Of a stretch of 13,344 nt of DNA, positions 6,686 to 13,344 are shown piece after piece (the first letter of the stretch is position 1; the number at the start of each line of letters is the position of its first letter). Origin of the DNA: Candidatus Krumholzibacteriia bacterium (GTDB lineage Bacteria > Krumholzibacteriota > Krumholzibacteriia > LZORAL124-64-63). A model generated the notes under the pieces. It was given only the letters and a program-made list of their open reading frames with translations. It was not told the DNA's origin and did not search any database. Location of the stretch: assembly GCA_016744275.1 (NCBI GenBank), contig JADGEP010000061.1, positions 1 through 13,344 on the forward strand, written 5' to 3'. The translations under genes were made by a program, and so were the position numbers.

Positions 6686-6743
6686 GCCCCGCGTGCGAGA
6701 TCTCACTGTTCAGACCCCAACCCTCCGGCGGGCACTCCATTCC

Positions 6744-8393
6744 ATGATCAATTTGACCAACATCTCCAAGCGCTACGGCCGCCAGATCCTCTTTGTGGAG
6801 ACTTCTTTCCAGTTGAACAAAGGGGAAAAAGTCGGCCTGGTGGGCCCCAACGGCGCGGGTAAGTCGACCGTCTTTCGCCTCATCGTCGGCGAAGAAGATG
6901 CGGACGAAGGCACGATTTCTGTGCCCAAGCACACGACCATCGGCTACTTCAGGCAAGACATCAGCGAGATGTCGGGCCGTTCGGTGTTGGACGAAACCAT
7001 CGCTGGCAGCGGCAACCTGGGCGAGTTGCATCACGAGTTGGCTGACCTCGAAAAGGCCATGTCCGATCCTGTTCGCGCCGACGAAATGGAAACCATCCTG
7101 GCGCGCTTCGGTGAAGTGCTGGACGAGTACCAAAGCCGCGGCGGCTACGAACTGGAAGCCAAGGCTCGCGAGGTTCTGCAGGGCTTGGGATTTGCCGACG
7201 AGCAGATCAACGGCGACTCGGGTGATTTGTCTGGCGGTTGGAAAATGCGCATCGGCATGGCTCGCGTGCTGCTGGCCAAGCCCGATGTCTTGCTGATGGA
7301 TGAGCCCACCAACCACCTGGATATCGAGTCCATTTTGTGGCTGGAAAAATTCATCAAGGACTACCCTGGCGCCGTGCTGTTGACTTGTCACGACAAGGAC
7401 TTCATGAACCGCATCGTGGGCCGGATCGTGGACATCGACGGTGGCGAATTCATCGCCTACACCGGCAACTACGATTATTTCGTGCGCCAACGCGCCGTGG
7501 CCGAAGCCAACCGCGAGGCCAGCTATGCCCGGCAGCAGGCGATGCTCGCCAAAGAGCAGCGATTTGTCGAACGGTTTGCTTCGCACGTGGCCAAGGCGCA
7601 GGTGCAAAGTCGCGTCAAAAAGCTGGAAAAGATTGAAAGAGTCGAGCCCCCGCGCCGGCGTAAAGTGGTCGAATTTCAGTTTCGGTCACCGCCCCGCTCA
7701 GGGGACGACGTCGCTGACCTGCAGGGCTTAACCAAAGTCTACGGCCCCCGCGTGATCTACGATGATTTCAGTTTGAAAATTCGGCGCACCGAGCGCTGGT
7801 GTGTGCTGGGGCGCAACGGCGCCGGTAAAACCACGCTGTTAAAACTGGTGGCCGGCACCCTGGCTGCTGACGCGGGCACGGTGCGCTTGGGCGCGAACCT
7901 GAAGGTGGGTTATTTTGCGCAGCAGTCATTGGAACAACTCAATCCGGCCCTGACGGTTTTTGACCACATGCAACAGGCCTTCAGCACTGAAGGCCGTGGC
8001 GTATTGCGCAATCTTTTGGGAGCGTTTCAGTTTTGCGGCGACGACATCGACAAGCCCATCCGCATTTTATCGGGTGGGGAAAAATCGCGCCTGGTGTTGG
8101 CCCAGATGCTGTTTGATCCGCCCAATTTCCTGATTCTGGATGAGCCCACCAACCACCTCGATTTGGAAACCAAAGAGATGCTGGTCGCGGCGTTGGCAGA
8201 CTTCGAAGGCACGATGTTGTTCGTCAGTCATGATCGCACATTCTTGCGAGGACTGAGCAACCGGGTGCTGGAGTTGCGGCCAGGCGACGGGCCGGGCGGA
8301 GACATCCCCGCCCAACCGCCGCTGATATACGATGGCACCTACAACGAATTTGTGGCGCGTTCGGGTGGAGACGCCGCCGGGGTGCACCGCTAA
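6744..8393 (+). CDS. ABC-F family translation factor ATPase
   Basis: This encodes 549 residues with two ABC ATPase domains and no membrane segment, the layout of ABC-F proteins, which bind the ribosomal E site and help stalled or starting translation. Domain 1 has Walker A GPNGAGKS (34-41), signature LSGGWKMR (162-169), Walker B LLMDEPTNHLD (183-193) and the switch His in TCHDKDF (214-220). Domain 2 has GRNGAGKT (356-363), LSGGEKSR (442-449), LILDEPTNHLD (463-473) and SHDRTF (495-500). The charged linker between them (about 245-310, AEANREASYARQQAMLAKEQ) is the P-site tRNA interaction motif region. The start at 6744 (MINLTNISKRYG) is the family's usual beginning, though the RBS is weak. I cannot choose between Uup, YheS/ABCF3-like or antibiotic-protection members; a housekeeping type seems likeliest. 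Its stop overlaps the convergent gene's stop. Confidence 0.94.
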   Translation: MINLTNISKRYGRQILFVETSFQLNKGEKVGLVGPNGAGKSTVFRLIVGEEDADEGTISVPKHTTIGYFRQDISEMSGRSVLDETIAGSGNLGELHHELADLEKAMSDPVRADEMETILARFGEVLDEYQSRGGYELEAKAREVLQGLGFADEQINGDSGDLSGGWKMRIGMARVLLAKPDVLLMDEPTNHLDIESILWLEKFIKDYPGAVLLTCHDKDFMNRIVGRIVDIDGGEFIAYTGNYDYFVRQRAVAEANREASYARQQAMLAKEQRFVERFASHVAKAQVQSRVKKLEKIERVEPPRRRKVVEFQFRSPPRSGDDVADLQGLTKVYGPRVIYDDFSLKIRRTERWCVLGRNGAGKTTLLKLVAGTLAADAGTVRLGANLKVGYFAQQSLEQLNPALTVFDHMQQAFSTEGRGVLRNLLGAFQFCGDDIDKPIRILSGGEKSRLVLAQMLFDPPNFLILDEPTNHLDLETKEMLVAALADFEGTMLFVSHDRTFLRGLSNRVLELRPGDGPGGDIPAQPPLIYDGTYNEFVARSGGDAAGVHR

Positions 8394-9013
8394 GGGCAGC
8401 TGCTGCCCAGGCCCTGAGCCATCTGCACGACGTCGGACAGGTTCACCGACCCGTCGTAGTGGAAGTCCGAGCGGAACTCATAAACGCTGCCGTAAAAATC
8501 CGCGGCAAACAAGGGCACGTCGGTCAGGTTGACGATACGATCGCCGTTGATGTCCGGGCTGTTGTAGGCAATGGCCAGCCCCGGGCCTGAGGACAGGGGC
8601 GCTCCGTTGATCATCACCACCGTCAAAGCCTGACTCGATCCTCCAGCGAGCAATGGGCTAGCCCAATGGGTGATTCCGTTCGGGTCGGAATTGGCGTCGG
8701 CAATACTGCCGCCTACGCAGAATACCAGGCCACCGTCAGCACATTCCAACCACAAGTCTTCAGCCGGAAAATTCGCGACCGCAACTCCATTGCAATCCAA
8801 CAAGGTCAGAGTGACGGTGGCGTCGGCTTCGCCGTGCATCATGCGAGCGTTTGAAAACGAAGAGCCCGAACCATCGGGCACGACCATCATGACAAGTGTT
8901 TCGGCGCCCGTATAGGCGCGCTCAGCGGTGCTGAAGTCGCAAGGACCGATGCCAGCCCACACACTGGCGGGCAGCAGCACAAGAATCATGGAAAGTGTGA
9001 TCAGGAATTTCAT
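8390..9013 (-). CDS. Secreted protein with dockerin-like C-terminal tail
   Basis: This encodes 207 residues from the ATG at 9013, which has AAGGGGG 5 bases upstream; an in-frame ATG 24 bases further up overlaps this site. A signal peptide (MKFLITLSMILVLLPASVWA, cleavage after Ala20) leads to a mature N-terminus GIGPCDF. Residues 25-150 are beta-rich with cysteines at 25, 74, 91, 99 and 206 that may form disulfides. Residues 154-194 contain two dockerin-type calcium loops: D154-x-N156-x-D158...VNL-x-D165 and D183-x-H185-x-D187...VNL-x-D194, each 12 long. The second has His where Asn/Asp is usual. The protein ends SSCP. In cellulosome bacteria such a tail binds cohesin; in the lineage suggested here it is a common secreted-protein ending of unknown use. 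No cohesin is in the window. Its promoter is at 9115-9143. Confidence 0.9.
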   Translation of the reverse strand: MKFLITLSMILVLLPASVWAGIGPCDFSTAERAYTGAETLVMMVVPDGSGSSFSNARMMHGEADATVTLTLLDCNGVAVANFPAEDLWLECADGGLVFCVGGSIADANSDPNGITHWASPLLAGGSSQALTVVMINGAPLSSGPGLAIAYNSPDINGDRIVNLTDVPLFAADFYGSVYEFRSDFHYDGSVNLSDVVQMAQGLGSSCP

Positions 9014-9114
9014 ATTGTCCCCCTTGGCAGAATGCATCCAGTCGGCTCAAAGGCCAACCCGTGATAGCTCACCGTGGCATCCGAACAGGGGATGTGGAGC
9101 CCGATGATTGACTG

Positions 9115-9143
9115 AGTATAGACCAATGGCGGATTTGAAGCAA
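9115..9143 (-). promoter_or_regulatory. Promoter of the dockerin-like protein gene
   Basis: On the minus strand TTGCTT (9138-9143, three of six), a 17-base spacer and TATACT (9115-9120, five of six) place the start near 9108, leaving a leader of about 95 bases before the ATG at 9013. Confidence 0.45.
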
Positions 9144-9156
9144 CCCGCGGAGCTGG

Positions 9157-9197
9157 CTAAAAAGCCAAAAGGCTCCCGACCGCAACAGCCGAGAGCC
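9157..9197 (-). terminator. Rho-independent terminator of the small lipoprotein gene
   Basis: On the minus strand a roughly 10-bp stem with two G-U pairs (GGCTCTCGGC from 9197-9188, GTCGGGAGCC from 9180-9171) is followed by TTTTGGCTTTTT. It lies 25 bases after the lipoprotein stop at 9222 and just upstream of the next gene's promoter, insulating the two minus-strand genes. Confidence 0.75.
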
Positions 9198-9221
9198 CCA
9201 GTCTTGCCTAAACACACCAGG

Positions 9222-9698
9222 CTACGGAGCGGCGGCCAAAGGCACATCAATTACACCATCAACAACGGTCAATGGCGTGGCCTGGAAATCATTGAAGGTG
9301 CCCGAGAACGTTCCCACCAAACGTGTGCTGCTGGCGGTCGTCACCGTGACTGTGCCCGAAACCGCAAACCAACCGGCAGAGTTGTGCACCAAAGTGATGG
9401 CAGGCCCGTCCTGGGCCGCGATATCATAGGTGCCGTTGGCATGGGCCACTTCCAGCACGAGGTTTTCCGTGGACGCCTGGTTGGTGCCCGAAATCGCCGC
9501 AGTGCCGCCACCAATGACGCCTGCCGAACCCTTGCTGAAATCCTTGGCCTGGCCACTCACTGTGGCCGTGATGGTGCCACTCTGAATTCCCGGCTGTCCG
9601 CCACCAGTGGGATCACTGGGACTGTCGTCGTCGCCACATCCGGCCATCAGGCCGAGGTACAGAATCATCATCAATACGCCAGCAATCTTGATCCTCAT
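9222..9698 (-). CDS. Small beta-rich lipoprotein
   Basis: The gene begins with three consecutive ATG codons (9704, 9701, 9698). The ribosome-binding site GGGAGG abuts the first, so the third, with a 6-base gap, is chosen, giving 158 residues. The N-terminus MRIKIAGVLMMILYLGLMAG leads to lipobox LMAGC with Cys21 lipidated, then an Asp/Ser/Gly-rich linker GDDDSPSDPTGGGQP. The rest is a small beta domain with 'GTITATVSGQAKDFS', 'AISGTN' and 'RLVGTFSGTF' strands. This layout resembles the DUF6252-type lipoproteins, in which a 'T.TV.G....' strand opens and 'G.F.GTF' closes; the match is by eye only. Asp at +3 to +5 after the Cys gives no firm sorting verdict. It is monocistronic, with a terminator at 9157-9197 and a possible promoter at 9756-9783. 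Function is unknown. Confidence 0.85.
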   Translation of the reverse strand: MRIKIAGVLMMILYLGLMAGCGDDDSPSDPTGGGQPGIQSGTITATVSGQAKDFSKGSAGVIGGGTAAISGTNQASTENLVLEVAHANGTYDIAAQDGPAITLVHNSAGWFAVSGTVTVTTASSTRLVGTFSGTFNDFQATPLTVVDGVIDVPLAAAP

Positions 9699-9755
9699 CA
9701 TCATCCTCCCAAGTTGTCACTATTGGAACCGTTTCACAGCAAATACTCAGCGTGC

Positions 9756-9783
9756 AACATACAACCCACAAACATTTTAACAA
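9756..9783 (-). promoter_or_regulatory. Candidate promoter of the small lipoprotein gene
   Basis: On the minus strand TTGTTA (9778-9783), a 16-base spacer and TATGTT (9756-9761) match consensus at four of six positions each. The leader would be about 50 bases. Confidence 0.33.
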
Positions 9784-10130
9784 GATCTGTTCTGGTGATT
9801 ATTCTCTCGTTTTTGCCAGAATAAAACCCACCCCAGCGATGGGAGAAACGCGATTTCCCCCTGCCGGCACCGGCCCATCCGCGGGGCTTGACCATCCAGG
9901 AAACGAATTTTCTTTAGAGCTCAAATGCTGTCCAAGTATGGTCAAAGGTCTGGCGCAATTCAGAACTGCATGCCCGGTTAACCACAACCATCTGCATTTC
10001 AACCCCTTAACCCAACTCCTTCTTATTCAGTAGGTTAATGAACCTGCACCGGATGGGCGTGATTGCCGGGTCCACAATTCCTCACCCTTGGAAATGCCTT
10101 GACTTTTCACCTAAAGGAAACCCTCAGGCC

Positions 10131-10160
10131 TTCGAATAAGCTCAAAACGATTCATATACT
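10131..10160 (+). promoter_or_regulatory. Candidate promoter of the chemoreceptor gene
   Basis: TATACT (10155-10160, five of six) lies 18 bases after a poor -35 TTCGAA (10131-10136). The start would be near 10167, about 27 bases before the ATG at 10194. A flagellar sigma28 site was considered instead (TAAAGGAA at 10112 with TTCGAATAA at 10131), but it fits that consensus only partly. Confidence 0.4.
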
Positions 10161-10193
10161 CGCCATTATCTGAAATCTCTGGAGGGGATGAAA

Positions 10194-12320
10194 ATGACCA
10201 TCAAAATGAGACTCATTGTTGGGTTCCTGGGTATTGCAGCGATGTGTCTTGCGGTGGGGCCCGTGGCTTTGAAGGTGTCCAACAGTGACCATATCAATCA
10301 AAAAATAAATCTGGCCTCACACGACATCGAAATGGTAGAGGCTCGTGAGATCGACCATATGCACTGGTTGGCCAAACTCAACAATTTGTTGCTGATGAAT
10401 CATGCGCAGCTAAACCTGCAGACCGATTATCGCAAATGCAAGCTCGGACAAACTCTCTATGGGGAACCCTTTGCGGAGATGCAAGAAAACGATCCGGACC
10501 TTGCTGAATATCTGGGCCGACTCAAACCCGCCCATGCCAAGTTTCACGAGTCTGCGCAAATGATAGGCGAGAATTGGCGACAGATTCATCCTGGGCTGGA
10601 AAGCACGATGTTGAACCGCCTCGTTGATCACCACCGTTGGGCCTCGACAATGGCAGGCAATCTCTTGGCGGGCAATGACCCTGGCGTACAAACGGACCCG
10701 ACAAAGTGCAAGTTTGGGCGTTGGATCCAGGGAGTGGAAGTCGCGGAATTGCGCAGCACTTGGCCTGAGTTTGACGACCTCATGGCGGAAGTCAATATCC
10801 ATCACGAAGAATTGCACCAATCGGCCCAACTGATCGAAAACACAGCCGACAAAGATCTGCGGTATGAGATTTTCGAGACACAGGTGCGCTACCAACTCGA
10901 AGAAGTGGAATCTGGTTTTGGCGCAGTGGTCGCCATGGAAGCCGAAGCCATGAAGGCCCAAACGGAGGCCCGAAGCATTCTCGAAACCGTCACTCAGCCA
11001 GCCATTGTAGAAGTTCAGGCCATCATGGCCGAGACGATCGAACATCTGCGTATTGTCCGCAAAAATGAACAGGAAGCGCTGGCCACCACCAGGCAACGCC
11101 AGGTCATGTTCACTTGGGGTGGCTCAATTCTGGCCCTGAGCTTGGCAATGCTCTTGGGTGTGTGGCTCATGCGCGCCATCGTCGGGCCCATCAACCGAAC
11201 GGTCGAATTCACCAGCGCCTTTGGCGAAGGAGACCTGAGCCAACGCTTGAAGCTGGACTCCAAAGATGAAATGGGCCAAATGACCCATGCTCTGGACGAC
11301 ATGGCGGACAATCTCGAGTTGAAAGCCCAAATGGCCCAGACCATTGCTGACGGAGATCTCACCCAGAAAGTCAGCCCGACTTCGGACAAAGACACTCTGG
11401 GTCTGGCCCTGCGCGACATGAACCTCAGCCTGCAGGACGTCGTTGCCAAAGCGTCGCAAGCTGCGCGTGAAGTTGATCAAGGCTCTAACCAGCTCGCTGC
11501 TGCCAGCCAAAGCCTCGCCGAAGGCGCGACTGAGCAAGCCGCAAGCCTTCAGGAAACCCACGCCTCGGTTACAGAGATCCGGGATCAGGCCAAAGAAAGC
11601 GCTCGCTTAGCCAAGGATTCGGCCAGCACGGCTGGAGCAGCATCGGCAGCGGCGGCCAAGAGTAACGCCCATATGGACGACATGATCAAGGCCATGTCCG
11701 ACATCGCTGAGTCGAGTGGCGAAATTTCCAAGATCATCAAAGTCATTGACGACATTGCATTCCAAACCAACCTGTTGGCTCTCAACGCCGCCGTTGAAGC
11801 CGCGCGCGCCGGGAAACATGGCAAGGGGTTTGCAGTCGTGGCAGAGGAAGTCCGCACCCTGGCCCAGCGCAGCGCCAAAGCCGCTCGCGAAACGGCTGAA
11901 TTGATTGCCGGCTCGGGAGACCGCGTGGGGCACGGCAGCAATGTGGCTGAGCAGACGGGCCAGGCCCTGACAATGGTTGTCGACTCAATCGGCGAGATCA
12001 GTGGCACGGTTTCGGAGATCGCGTCGATGAACGAACAACAGAGCGAAGCCGTGGACCAGATCACCCTGGCCCTTGAGCAGATCGACACCGCAACCCAACG
12101 TTCGACTGCCAGCGCCGAAGAAACCGCATCGGTATCGGCCGAATTATCCTCACAGACGGAGGTGTTGATGACGGTGCTGAAGCATTTCAAGGTTTCGGGG
12201 TCGGCGGATTCCTCTTCTGACGACGCCGCAGCCCAAACCGTCGCGGCAGTTGCCGCGGTGGCCGATGATGTGGAATGGGCCGAGAAGTCACTGAGTGGCC
12301 TTCAGAGCTGGGACAGCTAG
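10194..12320 (+). CDS. Methyl-accepting chemotaxis protein, tandem CZB sensor
   Basis: This encodes 708 residues from the ATG at 10194; an ATG six bases earlier directly abuts GGAGGGG, so the second is preferred. TM1 spans about 8-28 and TM2 about 307-327, leaving a periplasmic sensor of roughly 280 residues. The sensor carries two copies of the CZB zinc-site pattern: H55..W58, C82, H114...H118, and H146..W149, C172, H204...H208, offset by about 90 residues. A HAMP domain (about 328-378) and a second HAMP-like segment (ADGDLTQKV, about 385-415) follow. The signalling hairpin tip contains IDDIAFQTNLLALNAAVEAA (517-536) and AVVAEEVRTLAQRS. Likely methylation sites include ASAEETASVSAEL. It should bind CheW/CheA and signal chemotaxis or a related pathway. 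There is no NWETF-type tether at the end (GLQSWDS). Zinc or oxidant sensing is inferred from CZB biology. Confidence 0.95.
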   Translation: MTIKMRLIVGFLGIAAMCLAVGPVALKVSNSDHINQKINLASHDIEMVEAREIDHMHWLAKLNNLLLMNHAQLNLQTDYRKCKLGQTLYGEPFAEMQENDPDLAEYLGRLKPAHAKFHESAQMIGENWRQIHPGLESTMLNRLVDHHRWASTMAGNLLAGNDPGVQTDPTKCKFGRWIQGVEVAELRSTWPEFDDLMAEVNIHHEELHQSAQLIENTADKDLRYEIFETQVRYQLEEVESGFGAVVAMEAEAMKAQTEARSILETVTQPAIVEVQAIMAETIEHLRIVRKNEQEALATTRQRQVMFTWGGSILALSLAMLLGVWLMRAIVGPINRTVEFTSAFGEGDLSQRLKLDSKDEMGQMTHALDDMADNLELKAQMAQTIADGDLTQKVSPTSDKDTLGLALRDMNLSLQDVVAKASQAAREVDQGSNQLAAASQSLAEGATEQAASLQETHASVTEIRDQAKESARLAKDSASTAGAASAAAAKSNAHMDDMIKAMSDIAESSGEISKIIKVIDDIAFQTNLLALNAAVEAARAGKHGKGFAVVAEEVRTLAQRSAKAARETAELIAGSGDRVGHGSNVAEQTGQALTMVVDSIGEISGTVSEIASMNEQQSEAVDQITLALEQIDTATQRSTASAEETASVSAELSSQTEVLMTVLKHFKVSGSADSSSDDAAAQTVAAVAAVADDVEWAEKSLSGLQSWDS

Positions 12321-12350
12321 CCAGAATTTGAGAAGCAAGGCCCTGCCCCC

Positions 12351-12390
12351 GAGCGATCGGATCAGATAAGGTCCGATCGCTCTTTTTTTT
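12351..12390 (+). terminator. Rho-independent terminator of the chemoreceptor gene
   Basis: A perfect 11-bp stem (GAGCGATCGGA at 12351-12361 and TCCGATCGCTC at 12372-12382) with a 10-base loop is followed directly by eight T. It lies 30 bases after the chemoreceptor stop. Confidence 0.92.
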
Positions 12391-12537
12391 AAGGCGGCGC
12401 CGATGCGAGCGACGCTGGTGCTCATGAATTCTCCGCCCATCCAATACGTTAATTCCTTACTTCTTCTAAGCAATCCTCTCCTTTGGCCGAAACTGACAAG
12501 GACAGGATCTGTTCAGTTCTGGCCCGAAATCGAGCTC
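12391..12537. other. Intergenic region upstream of the ATPase gene
   Basis: About 150 bases lie between the chemoreceptor terminator and the ATPase ribosome-binding site. The ATPase promoter should be here, but I see no pair of -35 and -10 boxes I would defend. Confidence 0.4.
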
Positions 12538-12550
12538 AAGGGATTTTTGT

Positions 12551-13344
12551 ATGACTGCAGCACCATCACCTACGCTGGAAGCAGCCCTGGAAATCGCCAA
12601 GCTGTTGGTGGATTCAGGTTTTTTGTCGAATAAGGATCTGGACTACGCGCTGCGTATCCGCTCCAAGCTTGCCCATCCGCGGCCTTTGGTTTCTATCCTC
12701 CAGGAATTGGGCCAAATCACAGAAGAACAGCTTCAGGAAGCCCTCCGAGCCAATCGGTTGAATATCCGCTTGGGGACCTTACTTTTGGAACTGGATCATA
12801 TCTCTGAAGCCGACCTGCAGGCGGCCATGGGGCTGCACAAGGAGACGAGTGGGAAGCGTCTCGGTGAAATACTGGTGGAAAACCACTTCATCACTGAAGA
12901 CGAACTTCTGAACGTATTGGCTGTGCAACTGGGCTTTCCCTACTTCGATACTGACCGGCTCGAAGTTGACAAGAGACTGACCGCTCAAGTGCGACCTGCG
13001 TGGCTGGAAAAGAACAAGTGCTTCCCCATGCGGGGTGAAGCAGGGGAACTGCGACTGCTCTTTGTCGATCCAACCAATTCGGCCGCCCTGGAAGAGGCTG
13101 CCAAATTTTTCGGTGAACCGGTCCAACCGGGCCTAGCCAAACGCTATGCCATCGATGCCGCCATTGGGTCCATCACCAAAACCAAATCCGACAATGGCGA
13201 TGCCACGTCCGAAAACATGATTGTCCAAAAGGTGAATGAGCTTCTGGATCATGCGGTGCTGAACAACGCCTCTGATATTCATGTCGAACCCATGAAGGAC
13301 AAGCTCCGGGTGCGATTCCGTCAGGACGGTGTGCTGGTTCTGCA
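12551..13344 (+). CDS. GspE/PilB-family secretion/pilus ATPase, 5' part
   Basis: An open frame runs from the ATG at 12551 to the window edge (264 complete codons, no stop). AAGGGA at 12538-12543, 7 bases upstream, fixes the start. Residues 14-133 consist of four similar helical repeats of about 30 residues. The last two begin RLGTLLLELDHIS (73) and RLGEILVENHFIT (103) and lead to VLAVQLGFPYFD, the MshEN/GspE N-terminal pattern that can bind c-di-GMP. A linker domain (about 134-225) holds LRLLFVDPTN. The ATPase domain begins near 224 with IVQKVNELLDHAV and ASDIHVEP (240-247), then RVRFRQDGVL, typical of GspE/PilB. Walker A and B lie beyond the window. Such hexameric ATPases drive type IV pilus assembly or type II secretion at the inner membrane. 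I cannot choose between PilB, GspE and MshE without the rest and its neighbours. Confidence 0.93.
   Translation, partial: MTAAPSPTLEAALEIAKLLVDSGFLSNKDLDYALRIRSKLAHPRPLVSILQELGQITEEQLQEALRANRLNIRLGTLLLELDHISEADLQAAMGLHKETSGKRLGEILVENHFITEDELLNVLAVQLGFPYFDTDRLEVDKRLTAQVRPAWLEKNKCFPMRGEAGELRLLFVDPTNSAALEEAAKFFGEPVQPGLAKRYAIDAAIGSITKTKSDNGDATSENMIVQKVNELLDHAVLNNASDIHVEPMKDKLRVRFRQDGVLVL

Larger units (their letters stand above)
6394..6743. other. Divergent intergenic region, long helicase leader
   Basis: These 350 bases separate the helicase from the ABC-F gene and hold no supported gene. They contain a minus-strand promoter (6602-6631), a plus-strand extended -10 (6677-6685), an inverted repeat GCCAA-T-TTGGC (6627-6637), a hairpin TCGGAC-TGGC-GTCCGA (6574-6589), and a direct repeat TCCGAATATA (6518-6527 and 6539-6548). 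The helicase leader RNA would be about 200 bases. Confidence 0.6.
9705..10193. other. Gene-poor stretch upstream of the chemoreceptor
   Basis: About 490 bases without a supported gene separate two divergent genes. Visible items are the lipoprotein promoter candidate, a short palindrome GGTTAACC (9976-9983), a small hairpin AGGTT-AATG-AACCT (10032-10045) and the chemoreceptor promoter near its right end. The short open frames here lack ribosome-binding sites and family features, and I see no recognisable pseudogene. Confidence 0.55.

Noticed and set aside
6597..7607. Long minus-strand open frame opposite the ABC-F gene
   Set aside because: It is wholly antisense to a well-supported ABC-F gene, is rich in His/Val/Gln as expected of a mirror frame, and has no family motif or ribosome-binding site.
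10112..10139. Flagellar sigma28-type promoter before the chemoreceptor
   Set aside because: TAAAGGAA and TTCGAATAA only half match the consensus at the right spacing, and a better sigma70 -10 (TATACT) lies just downstream.
10410..11096. Minus-strand frame inside the chemoreceptor gene
   Set aside because: It is antisense to the CZB region and has no independent support.
1..13344. tRNA/rRNA genes, CRISPR arrays, insertion sequences, prophage or defence genes
   Set aside because: I found no tRNA-like cloverleaf, regularly spaced repeats, transposase or integrase motifs, or known defence-protein motifs on either strand.

Overview
The window looks like ordinary chromosomal DNA from a free-living, Gram-negative-type (two-membrane), GC-rich bacterium. 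This rests on three SBP-II-type lipoprotein signals, a chemoreceptor with a periplasmic domain, and the start of a type IV pilus/type II secretion ATPase. One secreted protein carries a dockerin-like tail of the 'NGD..VNL.D' type, which I associate with little-cultured FCB-type lineages such as Krumholzibacteriota/Eisenbacteria. That placement is inference only. I see no tRNA, rRNA, CRISPR array, transposase, phage gene or toxin-antitoxin pair.

Layout. At 2-172 is the 3' end of an unrecognised plus-strand gene, followed by a hairpin terminator and a convergent secreted protein (248-916, minus). Divergent from that is a large lipoprotein with three SbsA-like Ig domains (1116-2804). A bidirectional terminator separates it from a Kbp/YgaU-like BON-LysM protein (2923-3378, minus). 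Divergent again is a small lipoprotein (3627-4031), then another bidirectional terminator and a DUF937/YidB-like protein with an EF-hand-like loop (4108-4710, minus). A gene-free stretch with two strong hairpins precedes the RhlE-type DEAD-box RNA helicase (5083-6393, minus). That helicase is divergently paired with an ABC-F translation factor (6744-8393). The ABC-F stop codon overlaps the stop codon of a convergent secreted dockerin-like protein (8390-9013, minus). A small lipoprotein (9222-9698, minus) follows, then about 490 gene-poor bases, a methyl-accepting chemotaxis protein with two tandem CZB-like zinc-binding modules outside the membrane (10194-12320), and the 5' part of a GspE/PilB-family ATPase (12551 to the window end).

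Almost every gene is a single transcription unit with its own terminator, and there is no multi-gene operon. Two functional themes can be seen. One is RNA and ribosome work (RhlE, ABC-F), placed back to back over a shared promoter region. The other is envelope, surface and motility (lipoproteins, secreted proteins, chemoreceptor, pilus/secretion ATPase). I found no convincing new multi-gene system. The points most worth a second look are the duplicated CZB sensor, the four-unit MshEN-type repeat in the ATPase, the stop-codon overlap without a terminator, the long helicase leader, and a pair of related terminator hairpins.
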